Assembly (NCBI GenBank): GCA_026214975.1
Contig: CM047805.1
Coordinates: forward strand, 189,295,620-189,359,619
DNA: 64,000 bases
Direction: 5' to 3'
DNA from: Gentiana macrophylla
Lineage: Eukaryota; Streptophyta; Magnoliopsida; Gentianales; Gentianaceae
Part shown: piece by piece, positions 32,229 through 44,618 of the stretch
Layout: each line of letters opens with the position of its first letter
Numbering within the stretch: position 1 is the first letter of the stretch
Program-made: the position numbers and the translations under genes
Notes under the pieces: generated by a model
What the model saw: the letters and a program-made list of their open reading frames with translations, nothing else
Told to the model about the DNA's origin: nothing
The model's database searches: none

Positions 32229-33737
32229 TCGCCAAAGCACCCCTTGATTGCATTTGATATATGGGTGGGTGGCCAACCATGGATGGGCAGAGGAGAGCTT
32301 CTTTTTCTGCAGCAGGTAGGTTGATTGGCCCCGTGTAATTTTCCAAAGTTATTGTTTGTCCCTTTAGCAGTATCATCCATCTCAAAACTTACTAGTTACT
32401 ATATTTTGGTGGTATATTACTCAAAACTTTGTTTGGCCCCCATAACTAAATGATCCTGTGAAGTTGAACATCCTCAATCTTTTTTTATTTTCGTTTTAAA
32501 TAGGAGCCTTGGAGTTTATTGATGGCTGTTGATTGGCCGGTTTAATTATGTACTATTATGAATGCGGTGGCCATGAATTCCTTGAGGTCGTCTATCTTCT
32601 TCTTCTTTGCATCACAAAGAATGGATATGCAATGTTAGATTTAAAACAAACCCTGATGGATATGCAAGCTTTTCTTGCTACCCATGAATAGCGCCCAGTT
32701 CCTCTCATTTTCTGCTGGTTGTTTCCCTTTTGCTTTAGACTCTCTTGATGTGTGATTCACTGAGAAATTTGTTCCCTGTGAGTGGTAATATAATTGGATA
32801 ATCTGCCTATTTTTTCTTGCTATTTGTCTAATTAGTTAATAGTATTTTATTCGGCACTTTGTCTTCTCCATTGTCGTGTTTTCCAAGGGATTAAAGTGTT
32901 GAATTTGGAATCAGGGTGATAAATATTAGTGAAATTTGAATTCAAAAGATTTGCCGAATATCGACAAAAAGAATTATTCACCAAACCAAACCCCTAGGTT
33001 CATGGTCCATCTTGGGGCTCAAGATTATAATGCATAGATGATTACAAGACAACATAAGCTTGATGTACCTGGAATACATTACTTCAACTTAATTTAATGC
33101 TTGTAAACAGAGTTCGCTTTGCGTTCTGTTGTTTTTCAAGAACAAAAGAAATTGGGTTACAATCTCAAATTAAGCCATAAAGTAACTATATACTAAGATT
33201 GTACTTATGTCAGGAAATCATGTAGATGATGCCTTACCATGAGAGGAAGAAACTCACGTAATTGAAAGCTCAGGAAAGAAATTACTTGTGCTTATGCATG
33301 AAGGCGTGGACAAAGCATGAAATTGCCGTAGTTACTTTACCAGAGACTGAAGAGAAAATACAAGTTATGTGTAATAGACAGAACAATGACATAGATCATT
33401 ACCAGTTGCTTTTCGTATCCATTATTCAGTAAGGAAGATATAGTCAAGCACAATTGAGATACTGAGAACAAGTATTCTACTCCTGGCATTAAGATGAATC
33501 TAATCATATGAAAGTTACTAAAAAAACTAAGCATTGGCAACCATAAGTTAAAAAATCTGTGTTATTCTTTTCCCCCTTATGTTCTTTTCTTTCAATGTCA
33601 AAAACAGAAAGGTACACCCTCAAAACGGCTAACAACTGCAACAATTTTGTTTTCTTCAGTTACTTGTTGTTCTTGCATGTAGCATTTCTAATAGGTGATT
33701 ATTGATTTGTGCATTTATCCTATTCGTTTGATAAGCA
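32229..33737. other. VPS52 3' region and intergenic DNA
   Basis: No coding region supported. The first few hundred bases are the 3'UTR of VPS52. The rest is AT-rich with no recognised repeat. Confidence 0.6.
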
Positions 33738-33955
33738 TGTGAAGAAATTGGAGAGAATAATATTCTTCATTTCTTGTTCGATCAAGGTAGAGTTACAGAG
33801 AATTTATACATCAACCCGTAGCTACTTCCCACAAAACCAGGACAAGAAACAAACTTCTAACAACCTTATTACCCTGATAGTTCGAACTAACCATATCAGA
33901 CTAACAACTTCAATTTAAGCAGTGTAACAAGAATCCTTATTTTGAGGAATATCTT
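33738..33955 (-). repeat. 3' LTR of the copia element
   Basis: On the minus strand it starts TGTTGAAAAGATATTCC right after 'TTTGAGGGAGCG' (polypurine tract) and ends near '...CCAATTTCTTCACA'. About 218 bp, including 'TCTCTGTAACTCTACC'. Borders are inferred from one copy. Confidence 0.65.
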
Positions 33956-34201
33956 TTCAACACGCTCCCTCAAATTGGGAGGTGTATATCATACATCCCT
34001 AACTTGCTATTTAGTTCCTCAAAGTTGTGTGAACTGGTAGAGCTTTTGTTAGAAGATCTGCCATCTGCTTTTGAGTTGGTGTGAAGTCCAACTGGAGTTC
34101 AGATCCCTCAATCTTTTCTCCTGTGAAGTGTGTCTGTGTCCACATGTTTTGTCAGATCATGATGGACAGGATCCCTTGCCATCTCGATTGTAGCGTTGTT
34201 A

Positions 34202-34648
34202 TCACATCTCAGCTGCATCAAGGTGTTGCCATACATCTCTAGTTTTTTTCAGAACTCTCTTAATCCACATTCCTTCACACACTCCAAATGCTAGTGCTCG
34301 TAATTCCAAATCTGCACTACTTCTAGACACGGCATGCTGCTTTTTGCTTCGCCATGTAACTAAATTTCCACCAACGTATGAGAAATACTGTGTGGTGTAT
34401 CTGCTTTCTACCTGATATCCTCCCCAATCAGCATCAGAATAGACTAATAATTCTCTAGACTCAGCCTTCTTGAACAGCAATCCTTTCCCAGGAGTCTTCT
34501 TCAAATACCTAAGTATTATGTAGACTGCTTCCATGTGCTCCTCCATTGGACAGCTTATGAACTGGCTAACTGAACTTACAGCAAAACTTATGTATGGACA
34601 TGTGCGAGAAAGATATATAAGCATCCCTACTAGTCTTTGTTTCTCCAT
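34202..34648 (-). pseudogene. Copia RNase H domain
   Basis: 148 residues with 'RLVGMLIYLSRTCPYISFA', 'YILRYLKKTPGKGLLF', 'YSDADWGG' and 'SKKQHAVSRSSADLELRAL', the usual order at the end of copia pol. A substituted residue in the 'SSAEAEYRA' region (here SSADLELRA) fits decay. Confidence 0.9.
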
Positions 34649-35295
34649 TTGTCCACTGGAACTCCTTCCTTGTTTGCCTTCAGTTTCCGAGTTGAGTCCA
34701 TACGGGTATTAGCAGTTTTACATCCTATCATCTTTGTCTCCGTGAGTAAACCCAAAGTATAGTTGCGCTGAGATACGAATATTCCCTTGTGCGACCTTGC
34801 CACCTCCATCCCTAAGAAATATTTCAAGTTTCTCAAGTCTTTTACTTCAAATTCTTTAGCTTGACTTTCCTTGACCTGCTGCAGTTCTTCTCTAAAATCT
34901 CCAGTCAGCATATTAACATCCACAATTCCACATACACTATAAGAACAGCTACCTTGTGATCCTCAGAATGTTTGACAAATAAAGTGTGATCTACCTGACG
35001 TTGCTTAAACCCTCTCCTTATAACCGCTTGAGAGAATTTTCCCAAACCGGGCCGTTGCAGATTGTTTGAGCCCATAAAGAGACTTTACAAGCCTGCACAC
35101 TTTGTTCCCATCATTCTCGGTTTTAAGCCCTTCAGGAATCTCCATGTATACCTCCTCTTTAAATCTCCCATTGAGAAAAATATTTTTATGTCCAACTGAT
35201 ACAAGAGCCAGTCCAAGTCTGCGGCCAATAATCACAATATTCTGATCGTATTGAGCTTGGCTACAGGAGCAATGTCTCCTAATAGTCAATTCCAT
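34630..35295 (-). pseudogene. Copia reverse transcriptase, frame-broken
   Basis: Two frames. The upstream one (35005-35295) has 'NGRFKEEVYMEIPEGLK' and 'CRLVKSLYGLKQSATARFGK'; the second (34630-34923) has 'DLRNLKYFLGMEVARS' and 'GIFVSQRNYTLGLL'. The catalytic YVDD region falls between them, where the frame is broken. Confidence 0.88.
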
Positions 35296-35950
35296 ACGAT
35301 TGAGTGAATCCCCTAGCAGCTAATCAACCTTTCAACACCTCCATCAGCCCTCTACTTAACTGTGAAGGCCCATTTACAGCTGACTGGCCTTTTTCCAGCT
35401 GGTATCTCTGTGATCACATGTTCCATTCTGTTGGAGTGCCTTTATTTCCTCATCTATAGAAATAGCATCCAATTTGGCAATGAAGCTTCTATGTGCCTGA
35501 GATACCCCTGCATAAGATATAAATAGTCCAATAGAGCTCGTATACCTTTCCTCAAAGCTATGGGTAGTTCCAAATCCCCATTTTCTTGATAGCTTTGAGA
35601 GATATTCCCCCCCTCTAAGCTGGTCTATTTAGAATTTGGGTTCTTTTCAGAGTCTTGACCAGGTGAGTGTTTTTTTAGCCTCTTGCTGGTTTGTCTTTCC
35701 TCTTCTTGTGTACACTTGCAGATCCTTGGAACCTACTAGTTGTTCATGTGAAGAAAGGATTTCTGGGCTAAGATCAAGAATAATAAGATGATAATTTTCT
35801 GGGTTTAGATTTTGGCTTGATGGAGTGGAGTATGAGATGGTTGTTTGTGTGTTTTAGAGATAGAACCAGGAATTCAGTCACAACTACTCACCCCAGTTCC
35901 CCAGTTGAGGAAATTAAGTTCTCTTTGATAATGCTCCTCCGCCTTGAACT
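35296..35950 (-). pseudogene. Eroded copia region between integrase and RT
   Basis: No open frame. It carries recognisable scraps of the linker between integrase and reverse transcriptase, many stops and frame changes. Confidence 0.45.
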
Positions 35951-36539
35951 TCATTTTTGCTGAAAAAATGGAGTTTCTTCAAAGAAAGTAACATCAAGCG
36001 TCTCGTACATATTCTTGGTGACTGGACAAAAACACTTGTAGCCCTTTTTGTTGGGCAAATACCCCACAAATACGTGTCTTATAAAGCTGGGGGTTCCATT
36101 TTGCTTATCTGGTGTGAGTATAATATATGAACAAATGATGTGCATCCAAATACTTTTGGTGGCAGATCAAATGAGAAGATAGCTGCATGAGGTAGTTTGG
36201 TAATAAGAGATTGTCTTTGGTGTTTGAAAATACAGGAAACGACTGGTTGATAAGCTTAAAACATAATTGGAGACGAGGATAGCTCTCGTCACCTCCGGCA
36301 AATGGCGTGTTTTCTGGTTCGGCTACGCCATTTTGCTGGGATGGATGTGTTAACACAGAAGGTGAGTTGAACAGTACCTCTGGTGTGAGTAATGTATGTT
36401 GGGATAGGTTTAGTGAAATATTCAAATAAGGCATTATCAGACTTGAAGACACGGACACTAGCATTGAATTGGGTTTTAACCATGAAGATAATTTTGCCCA
36501 TTTAGTTTGTGACAATGTCTGAGTAATAATTTTGCCCAT
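35951..36539 (-). pseudogene. Copia integrase remnants
   Basis: Frames here give 'NTSIPAKWRSRTRKHAI', a shifted version of the conserved integrase end 'TPQQNGVAERKNRH', and 'RHVFVGYLPNKKGYKCF', equal to the common 'FVGYS..QKGYKCY'. Both are copia integrase C-terminal landmarks. Confidence 0.8.
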
Positions 36540-36540
36540 T

Positions 36541-37049
36541 TAAACCTGAAACAATATAACATCACTAAACAGCTATGTTCTTGATGCCTAATGACCTTAA
36601 AGTAATAAAGAGATCGTTTCTTAAAAAAAACATCAAATCCACGCAAACGAGCCAAAGATAGAAAAAAGACTTTAAACAGTGGCACAGGTTAAAGATGGAT
36701 ACAATGGCAGCATAGGACTGTCATGCAAATATCCTTCTGCTTACCAACACCTTTGCAAAAGCAGAATCCAGCAATGCATCCATACCTGAAGCAACCAACA
36801 ACTCTTATGGCATACTGAAAAATCGTCATTAACAAAGATATCACACACACAAATATACATACATACATGATTTCTTTTTGTAAGATTAGTGAAAAATCAA
36901 CCTTAAAACTTTCAATTTACAGGGCTGAACATGCAAATGTAAGAACTTAATACAGAGGTTATGGGGTATCTGACGTTATAAAATCAGGTTATCCAGAGTT
37001 TTTTTTTGTTTTTTTTTGGGGCAGAGTTATTTTTTTAATCTGCCAAATT
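36541..37049. other. Intergenic; native 3' side of the TPR gene
   Basis: No gene seen. If the insertion at 37068-37730 is removed, this becomes the original downstream flank of the TPR gene. Confidence 0.5.
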
Positions 37050-37748
37050 CCACAATCGCTACAAACCATCGTTTTCCAAAACAAAAAAAAAAAAAAAAGG
37101 AATTTTGACACTTTTAGTTCCTTATGTTTTAGCTTTGTTTTAAAAACAACCCTTATGTTTCTGAATGACACTTTTGATCTTTGTATTTTGTTTCAATTTT
37201 ATGACACCTTATGTTTCTAAATGACAGTTTTGGTCCCTTATTTTGTATTTTATTCCAATTTTTAGGCAATTACCTGATTAGCCGTTTAAGTTAACATCGA
37301 CTAAACGTTTGATGATGCAATCTGGCAGTCACTAATGCTTTCTTATCTCATCTAAATGATTAAACATTCTCCTCATTCCTTTTTCAAATCCCCAATTTCT
37401 TTCCCGACACAACTGCACAACAAAAAAATCTCTACAATGTTTATTTTTTTTTGAATGTCGATGTTTAATCGTTTAAATACGATGATATGAAAACATACAT
37501 GATCATCGCGCCGTTTGGATCAAACGCTTTAATGACATTAACTTAGATGGTTAATTAGGTAATTGTTTCAAAATCAAACAAAATACAAACTTAGAGGACC
37601 GAAAATGCCGTTAAAAAACATAAGGATTATTTTTTAAGCAAAACTAAAACATGATGGACCAAAAGTATCGAAATCCCAAAGAAAAATAATAAACCATCAT
37701 TCCATTCTTTAAAAAAAAAAAAAAAAAAAACCACAATCGCTACAAACC
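37050..37748. mobile_element. Retroposon-like insertion with 18 bp direct repeats and A tail
   Basis: The exact 18 bp repeat CCACAATCGCTACAAACC stands at 37050-37067 and 37731-37748. Between them lie about 660 bp that end in a 20 nt A tract (37711-37730) directly against the right repeat. This is the layout of an L1-mobilised retroposon on the plus strand. The insert holds a fold-back structure: about 37100-37300 matches the reverse complement of about 37500-37690 ('acttttagttcc', 'atgttttagctttg', 'acaattacctaatta'-like phrases). The right repeat includes the stop codon of the TPR gene. Confidence 0.7.
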
Positions 37749-38402
37749 CAATTGGGCTAGTGCCTCTTGGACTAGAGTGTTATTGGGTTGGATCTTCAGG
37801 GCATCATTATATGCCTTATGGGCCTCTTCTTTCATTCCTTTCTTTCCATAACACTCTCCCAACAAACAAAAGGCCTTGACATTATCGTTCCTCAACCTCA
37901 CCGATTCGACCAAATCCTCAATCACCGAGTCAACCCGACCGCGTCGAGCTACAGCGAGTCTCAACTCAGCCCTCTTGTACAAAGCGTCTGCCCTCTCCTC
38001 CCCGCTCAGCGACTGCATCGCCGCCGGCGCCAGCGCGTTGTCGAGCGAGTCCAGGGCTGAAGTCTTGAATCCGAGGAGCTCCAAGGAGAGAGCCTTGAGA
38101 ATATAAGCGGCGGCGTCCTTGGGGTTGGAGGCGATGGCGATATCGGCTTCGGATTCAGCCGATTTGGCTAAAGAAGTAGCGGAATATCGATCTTTGGAAG
38201 ATTTGGCTTGAGCTAAGAGCTGAGCACCTTTGATGAAGTGGCGCTTGGATAGAAGATCGGGTGGGTTCCTGCTGAATCGAAGTTTGGAAAAGAGCTTCTG
38301 GGGTATGTTTTGCATGTAGAGGAACATGAAGAGCGTGACCAGAATCATAGCAGCTTGTAGAAGAAGATCGGTCCACATCTTTGACTTTAGTTTCCCTTCC
38401 AA
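37740..38402 (-). CDS. Small membrane-anchored TPR protein
   Basis: An intronless gene of 220 residues. A hydrophobic segment at about residues 12-30 ('LLLQAAMILVTLFMFLYM') is a clear single membrane anchor near the N-terminus. The rest is helical with TPR-like repeats. The clearest is about residues 173-206 ('VKAFCLLGECYGKKGMKEEAHKAYNDALKIQP'), and earlier ones cover about 77-160 ('AAYILKALSLELLGFKTSALDSLDNAL', 'ADALYKRAELRLAVARR'). I know this layout from an unnamed plant family of TPR-like proteins; partner and location are unknown. Two ATGs are possible, residue 1 (38402) and residue 9 (38378); the membrane segment follows both. A retroposon-like insertion begins exactly at the stop codon, so the present 3'UTR is transposon-derived. 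Confidence 0.88.
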   Translation of the reverse strand: MEGKLKSKMWTDLLLQAAMILVTLFMFLYMQNIPQKLFSKLRFSRNPPDLLSKRHFIKGAQLLAQAKSSKDRYSATSLAKSAESEADIAIASNPKDAAAYILKALSLELLGFKTSALDSLDNALAPAAMQSLSGEERADALYKRAELRLAVARRGRVDSVIEDLVESVRLRNDNVKAFCLLGECYGKKGMKEEAHKAYNDALKIQPNNTLVQEALAQLGL

Positions 38403-38950
38403 CTTTTGCCGGCCGGCGCAGATCGGAATGGCTTTGCCCTTTCAACTTTGGTAGTATGGTTAAAGAAAAATGAAGAAAATGTTGGAGGGGAAACTAATAA
38501 TAAGTAATTACAATGATAAATTTGCCTTACAAAAAAAATAAAAAGACAATGATAAATTTAGAATCTATTGTTCGCACCACGTCTTTAGCCGGTGGCGGCG
38601 AAATTCAGTGGGGTTCGTAAATTCTTTTTAAAATAAATAATTTTTTTCATGTAATGTTTTTTTAGTTTTAACGGGATCCGTGGACCTCATTTACTATAAT
38701 GTGGATCCGTCTCTGTCTGTAGCTGATATATGCATCTTTGTGAAGGTCAACTGTACATGCGACTTTCTGTAGTATCGATCCTAATTTGAGTAGATGTTGC
38801 CAAAACTTCTGAATTTTCATAGAATGGATTAGGTAGTGTGTAAATGATAAAGTCATGTTATGATGCAAATAATGACCCTCTAAATTTTAAAGAGAAATGA
38901 CAATGTATAAGATGAAAAGTAGAATGTAAAGCTGGTATTTATGTTTGATA
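38403..38950. other. TPR gene promoter side, no gene
   Basis: Upstream flank of the TPR gene (minus) and left flank of the LINE. AT-rich, nothing coding supported. Confidence 0.55.
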
Positions 38951-39179
38951 CCCTTATACAAATCTTGGATTAACGAGAAGAAGTCCTTGCCAATCTTATT
39001 CCATTATTCGAATTACAACCATAACTATTATCCGAATGATCTCTATTACACAAATGAGGCAGTCCACTTTGCCATTCATATATCTTGGCTGCCCTATTTT
39101 TGTTGGCCGAGCAAAAGCTTCCTATTTCCAACCTTTAATACAAAAGTTCAAAAAAAAGCTATAGGGATGGTACTCTAAA

Positions 39180-39760
39180 ATGTTATCTCCTGGAGGAAGG
39201 ATTATTTTGATTAAACATGTATTGTCTTCAATACCTATCAATCTTATGGCAGCTATGCAAATTCCAGTCTCGGTTAGACATAAATTGGAGACTATTATGT
39301 CACAATTTCTTTGGAATGATACCTTGGAGAGGAAGAAGAGAACATGGAGGAAATGGGGGGAGCTTTGTTTTCCTGTGGCTGAGAATGGTCTGGGATTGAG
39401 AAGCCTACAAAGTATACAAGAAAGTTTTTCTTGTAAATTATGGTGGAAATTTAAAACATGACAAGGTTTATGGGCAACCAAAATCATGAACAACAATTTT
39501 CCTGTTTATAGACTGCATGCTTGGAAACTGCTCTCTACATCTCAAGAAGTAATGGATGATTTCTCAAGATACAAAGGAGGGAATCACAAGAAATGGATTT
39601 GGACTCCAGCTGCCTCAGGACAATTCTCTGTATCTTCAGCATATCAGTTGATTAGAAAGAAAAAGCTTACAAAATTTGAATTGGGAGAGACATGGAAGCC
39701 TTATATCCCTATCAAGGTTTCTTTTTTTTGTGTGGAGGTTATATAATAATCTGCTTCCCT
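39180..39760 (+). pseudogene. LINE copy 1: RT C-terminus and zf-RVT
   Basis: Frame 1 (39180-39461) reads 'SPGGRIILIKHVLSSIP', 'FLWNDTLERKKRTWRKW', 'ENGLGLRSLQSIQ'. Frame 2 (39486-39746) has 'YRLHAWKLLSTSQEVMD' and the zf-RVT start 'ASGQFSVSSAYQLIR'. A stop and a frameshift separate them. The Cys motif of zf-RVT continues near 39800-39860 ('CVFCKSEDSALHAFWKC'). Confidence 0.88.
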
Positions 39761-40038
39761 TTCCCCCACAGCTTTACAGACTTAACATCCATGGGCCTTA
39801 TAAATGTGTCTTCTGTAAATCTGAAGATTCTGCTCTGCATGCCTTCTGGAAATGCCAACAAGCAATGCAAGTATGGTCTCATTTTCAAACTTTACTGCAT
39901 TTTAAACCTCGGCAGGCTACTTGGAAAAAATTCATGGAATCCTGGTTTAAAAATCCTGTGGGTGGATCCTTTGGCAAGATACTGCAAGTTCTATTTATCT
40001 TTATTTTGTGGTAACTTTGGAAACGAAGAAATTCAGCA

Positions 40039-40719
40039 ATGTATGGAGACTCTACAGGTTCAGTGCAGCAATGTATTAACGCAGTTACACAACAAGTCCA
40101 GTTTGCTTCAAAAATCATGAGTTTGAATAAGAAGTCAGCAGAGGATCGAATCTTGGTGGAGAGTGGTTTGATACAAAATATGGCAACTCCTCCCTCAAGA
40201 AGAGTTCAACTAGTTCTTTGGAAGTTTCCACTGGAAGGGTATCTAAAACTCAATTGTGATGGATCCTCCCTAGGGAATCCTGGCTTTGCAGGTGGAGGCT
40301 TTGTAGTTCGAAATCATGTAGGAAAGGTATTGCAGGCTGGTTATGCAGCTTATGGCATTTGTACCAATATGGAAGCTGAAATTCGAGCATTGAATGATGG
40401 TTTGAAGCTTTATCTTTCTACATTCACATATCCTTTGCATGCGGAAATAGACTCTCGATTATTAGTGGATATGTTTCTTGGTAACAAGGCTATCCCATGG
40501 AGATACTTGGATGATATACATGAGCTGAAACTCTTAATTGCTACCCATCAAGTCAATGTGTCACATATATATAGAGAAGGCAATGCAGTGGCTGACCACT
40601 TAGCAAAATTGGGAAGCTCTACTCAACTACCCAAGGATTTGGACTGTTCAAATCTGCCTGGTAGTCTGGTACTCTTGGCCTGTTGGTTTTACATGACTGC
40701 TTGCAACTACCAGCTCTAA
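40039..40719 (+). pseudogene. LINE copy 1: RNase H domain
   Basis: 226 open codons. An RNase H (RVT_3-type) domain spans about residues 70-195: 'KLNCDGSSLGNPGFAGGGF' with the first catalytic Asp, 'NMEAEIRALNDGL' with the Glu, 'AEIDSRLLVDMF' with the second Asp, and 'REGNAVADHLAKLG' with the last Asp. All four acidic positions are kept. The domain is known in some plant L1 clades. Still one open frame. Confidence 0.9.
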
Positions 40720-40943
40720 GACTTTCTTGAAGCACCGGATTATCCCAGTTTTTATTTTCTTTTCCTGTTTTTTAGCTGTTTTGTTTGATGTAATAGGTTT
40801 GGTTTGGGTGATTTGTAGATCACCTTTCTTTTAGTTTTCTGGATGGTTTTTTTTGCCAATGTATAGGGTCTATACTCTTTCCCTAGCACCCGTTTTTTCC
40901 TTCATTGGGTTTTGGGGAACTACACATTTTATTTCGTAAAAGT

Positions 40944-42253
40944 GTTGAGAGGCGTGATGATTAGACAAACTCATAATCTTTTTTATATTGAATAAAATTA
41001 CAGGTTTGAAAAGAAAAAAAAAACTATTATCCGAAAGGAGTAGTACTTAGTATTTTACTCGATTTACGACTTTGAAATATGCATAATTTGCAGTTTAATG
41101 AAGGAAATTCTGAGTGTTAAATTATAGGTATTACTTAGTATTTTAACTTTTCCAGATGTTAATTAAACTAATTTGAAACACTTTTTTTAATAGGTAGACA
41201 ATTTCCTCTCCCTTCCCAACTACCAAACCCCCCCTTGTATCATTGTATTACATTTTTTTTTTCTCGAGGTAATCATAGTATTGCATTTGCAGTTATATTT
41301 CACTTTTCCATTGAACTAATCTTGTCAAAATTTCCTTGGATTTGCAGTTACTAATCTTGCAATAAAAGCAAAATTTCATTTTTACAAAAATGTGTTGCGA
41401 GTGTAAGATGTAGACATTATATATGTAAATATATCATTACGGTGAAACTATAACATTCTGTGGCAATATGATGTGCCTGATTAAATTTACTGCATTGAAA
41501 GAGCATTTTTATCATCAGGGTGTTGTTTGCGATATAAATTTATCTTTGCATTACATTACCAATCGTCTTTAAAAAAAAAGCCTGTTTTATAACTTTGAAA
41601 TAGACTTTCTCGTCATTTTATGGTGTGTGTGGGTGGGGAGTGTGGGGAGAGAAAGATAATGCTCGTCTTTGCCATTAATTTACAATCTATAGTCGATCAT
41701 GTCCATATCTAATAACTGAAATGAGCTACAGAGATAATCAAAAGATAATTGTTATCGACACCCTATCAATTTACTTTGAGGCATCACATCGACATTCAAA
41801 GATGCCAGAAAGTTGAATTTAAAACTCAAAATTCGACTTTGAAAAAGTCAAATGTCTATTTCAACCCCTGTAAAATCAAATTTTGCCTGAAAAATGGTCT
41901 CACAATCAATTCAGGGTGATGCCAATAACGATGCTCGTAATCCAACCACTTGGATTTTACGACAATACGCTACAATTGATCCATATATAAAGTGAGCAGT
42001 GCTAGTTCCGGCCAGAACGAATAACTACAACACATTTTTTTTCACCATTAATCGTTATATATAAACAATCGATTGATATTTATCACATCAATATGAATGG
42101 AGTAAAAGTGTATCGTGGTCATTTGTCGTGACTATTTTACCGTGGAACTAGCATTTCCAATATAAAATGGACCATGATAATGGAATTATTAAAGGCTAAA
42201 AGCATATGTTATAAAAAATAAAATCCTAAACTTGTTTGGTAGATGAATGGCTA
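40944..42253. other. Intergenic; 3' flank of the UGT gene
   Basis: AT-rich DNA without a supported gene. Nothing repetitive was recognised beyond short A/T tracts. Confidence 0.55.
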
Positions 42254-44548
42254 TTATATATGTCCATTACTCATCCCGGCTCTCTTGCGCATTTGAACCT
42301 TCATTTCCTCAATAAAATGGTTGAAGTTTCTCTCTGAAGACCCATCTTTAGAAACTGCATTTTCTGATGTCCTTCTTACTTTCTTAATCGCCTCTTTCAA
42401 TTGTACCAAATTCGTTTTCTCGTTCATCAAACGTTTGATCTTGTCTGCAGCCTCTTCCCTGCTGATTTTTTCTTTGTCACAAAGATTAATTCCGATCTTC
42501 CAATCATTCACCACCAATTTACGGTTCGTGAATTGATCAGTCACTAATGGAAAGCAAATCAAGGGCAAACTACACCATATGCTTTCCAGTATCGAATTCC
42601 ATCCACAGTGTGTTAGAAATCCCCCAACCGCAGGGTGTGAAATCACTTCAATCTGACTGCACCAAGGGACAATCAAACCACGGTTCTTGATGTCTTCCTC
42701 AAACCCAACGGGCAAAAAATCACTCTCTTTCGAGCTAACTATGTCAGGCCTGAGTACCCAGATGAAACTAACTCCACTAAGTGCAAGCCCATGTGCTATC
42801 TCCACAATGTCTTCTTTACTGGAATGAGCATAGCTCCCGAAGGAGACGTATAAAACAGATCCCGGTTGCTTGTTGCTGAGCCATTGGGTGCAGTCGGATT
42901 CGGACCAGAGGCTGGTGGTGACGTTAGTAGTACTCTTGGTGGTGAATCTAGCTGCGAAAACAGGGCCAATAGAGTAGGTGGGTTGATTTTGATTGAGAGC
43001 AGAGAGGGTATCTTCTTCTAGCTCTTGGATTGTGTTGCAGATTATAATGTCAGCCATTTTAACATCTTCAAAAGCCTTATAGATCACACGGTGCACCACC
43101 GTCCAAATGTCGTCTGCTTGGAGATACGACGTTAAGTCCCTTGGCTCAATTGCCTTCACTCCTGGTATATATTCTATAGTGTCCCTCCTTTTGCAACCTG
43201 AACAGACATATAAATGAATATATTCATCCCTTTTACTATACTCTTTACTAGACAAGATAAACAGGTAGAAACGCACAATCATATCCTGATCTCCCAAACT
43301 ACCTAAGACAGGGAAGGTCACATAATAACTAACATTTCTCATTTTAACAAGATTATGCTACGAAAAATGATAGAGTTACTTCCAAAACTCTAGGTAAAGA
43401 CCGCATCCAACACCCTCATCGTATATTTTTCAGTCGTAAAAAAATATAAAACCTATTTTTCATTTGTAAAAAAGATTTAAAACCTTACTCGCAACCACCA
43501 CAGGAGATGGTGTTGTGTTGGTGTAGACTTTTGTTGAGTTTTAAGAGTAACTCTATCATATTTTAGTACCGATATTGTATCCATAATTCCATATTAATCC
43601 ATTAATCCTATCAATGGTATTAAAAAAAATTGTGTTGTAACACAATTAACAAGGCCGGCCCTGGACACGGGTGAGATGAGCGACCGCCTACATGAAATAA
43701 GAATTTATTTTTGAAGGAATAAGAAAAAACAAAACATAAAAATCAAATACAAATGAAACGGCGTAGTTTTTACTTGCAGCCAATCAAATTGAGACACACA
43801 AATTGCATATGTGTCTCATCCTCTCGGTTGTGTCCGCCCTATTGATTTTGTCAATAGTATCAGACAAATAGAAACGTAGGTAGGAGGGGCGGAGCTACCC
43901 TTCCTGCACCGGATGCGTCCGCCGTGATGATTTATTTATTTTACTTATACATACATGCATGGTGTTAAGATATTTTTTGTCAGCGATATTCGGTATTTAG
44001 GCCCGTCCCGGAGGGAGTAAGTTTTATCCATTCAATTTTGTTGACAGGGAAATGATTTCAATGGTATCAATTAAAGTTTAAACGATTCAATTTTGTTGGG
44101 AAAATGATATGTGCACAACATATGCCACTACATATGATTTCACCATTAATAAAGTGTGGGACACATTAATTGTGAAGGTACTCGGAGAAAATTTAAAAAA
44201 TGTCTCTAATTATTAACAAAATTAATATCAATATTATGTTCAAATCACATTTAAAAAACTCTTAGCCTAAATTATTGTAATAGTATCTAACGACATATTA
44301 TAAATGTTGAAAACAACAAAATTTTATAATCAGCAGCGGGAAGTGGAACGACGACTGTGCCCGAATGTGTCTTAAATGGTGCTACACATTTCTAGAAAAA
44401 GAAAAGAAATACTAGATTGTATGAAAAACCCAGGAAATACATTTCTAATGTGGAAGCTTCTAGTATGTAAGACTCTAGAAGTGAGGAGACAAACTTCTCA
44501 TAAGGAATTTCTAAAATTCCCTAAGATTCTTGAATCATCATATTGAGG

Positions 44549-44618
<70 letters not shown>

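Larger units (their letters stand above)
33738..36540 (-). mobile_element. 5'-truncated Ty1/copia element
   Basis: Minus-strand copia: integrase remnants (35951-36539), reverse transcriptase (34630-35295), RNase H (34202-34648), polypurine tract and 3' LTR (33738-33955). No matching 5' LTR or gag is seen to the right of 36540, so the 5' half is lost. A 42 bp local duplication containing 'aattttgcccattta' (36487 and 36529) marks the broken end. Confidence 0.88.
38955..40943 (+). mobile_element. L1-type LINE with RNase H domain, copy 1 (5'-truncated)
   Basis: A 3' part of a plant LINE. Translation around 39060-39170 gives 'FIYLGCPIFVGRAKASYFQP' in mid-RT, so the 5' end is missing. RT C-terminus, zf-RVT and RNase H follow in changing frames. 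The 3'UTR (about 40720-40943) shares long phrases with the copy at 47.9-50.2 kb: 'tttgtagatcacc', 'gccaatgtatagggtctata', 'ctctttccctagcacccg'. There is no clear poly(A) tail. The left border is not fixed. Confidence 0.85.
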
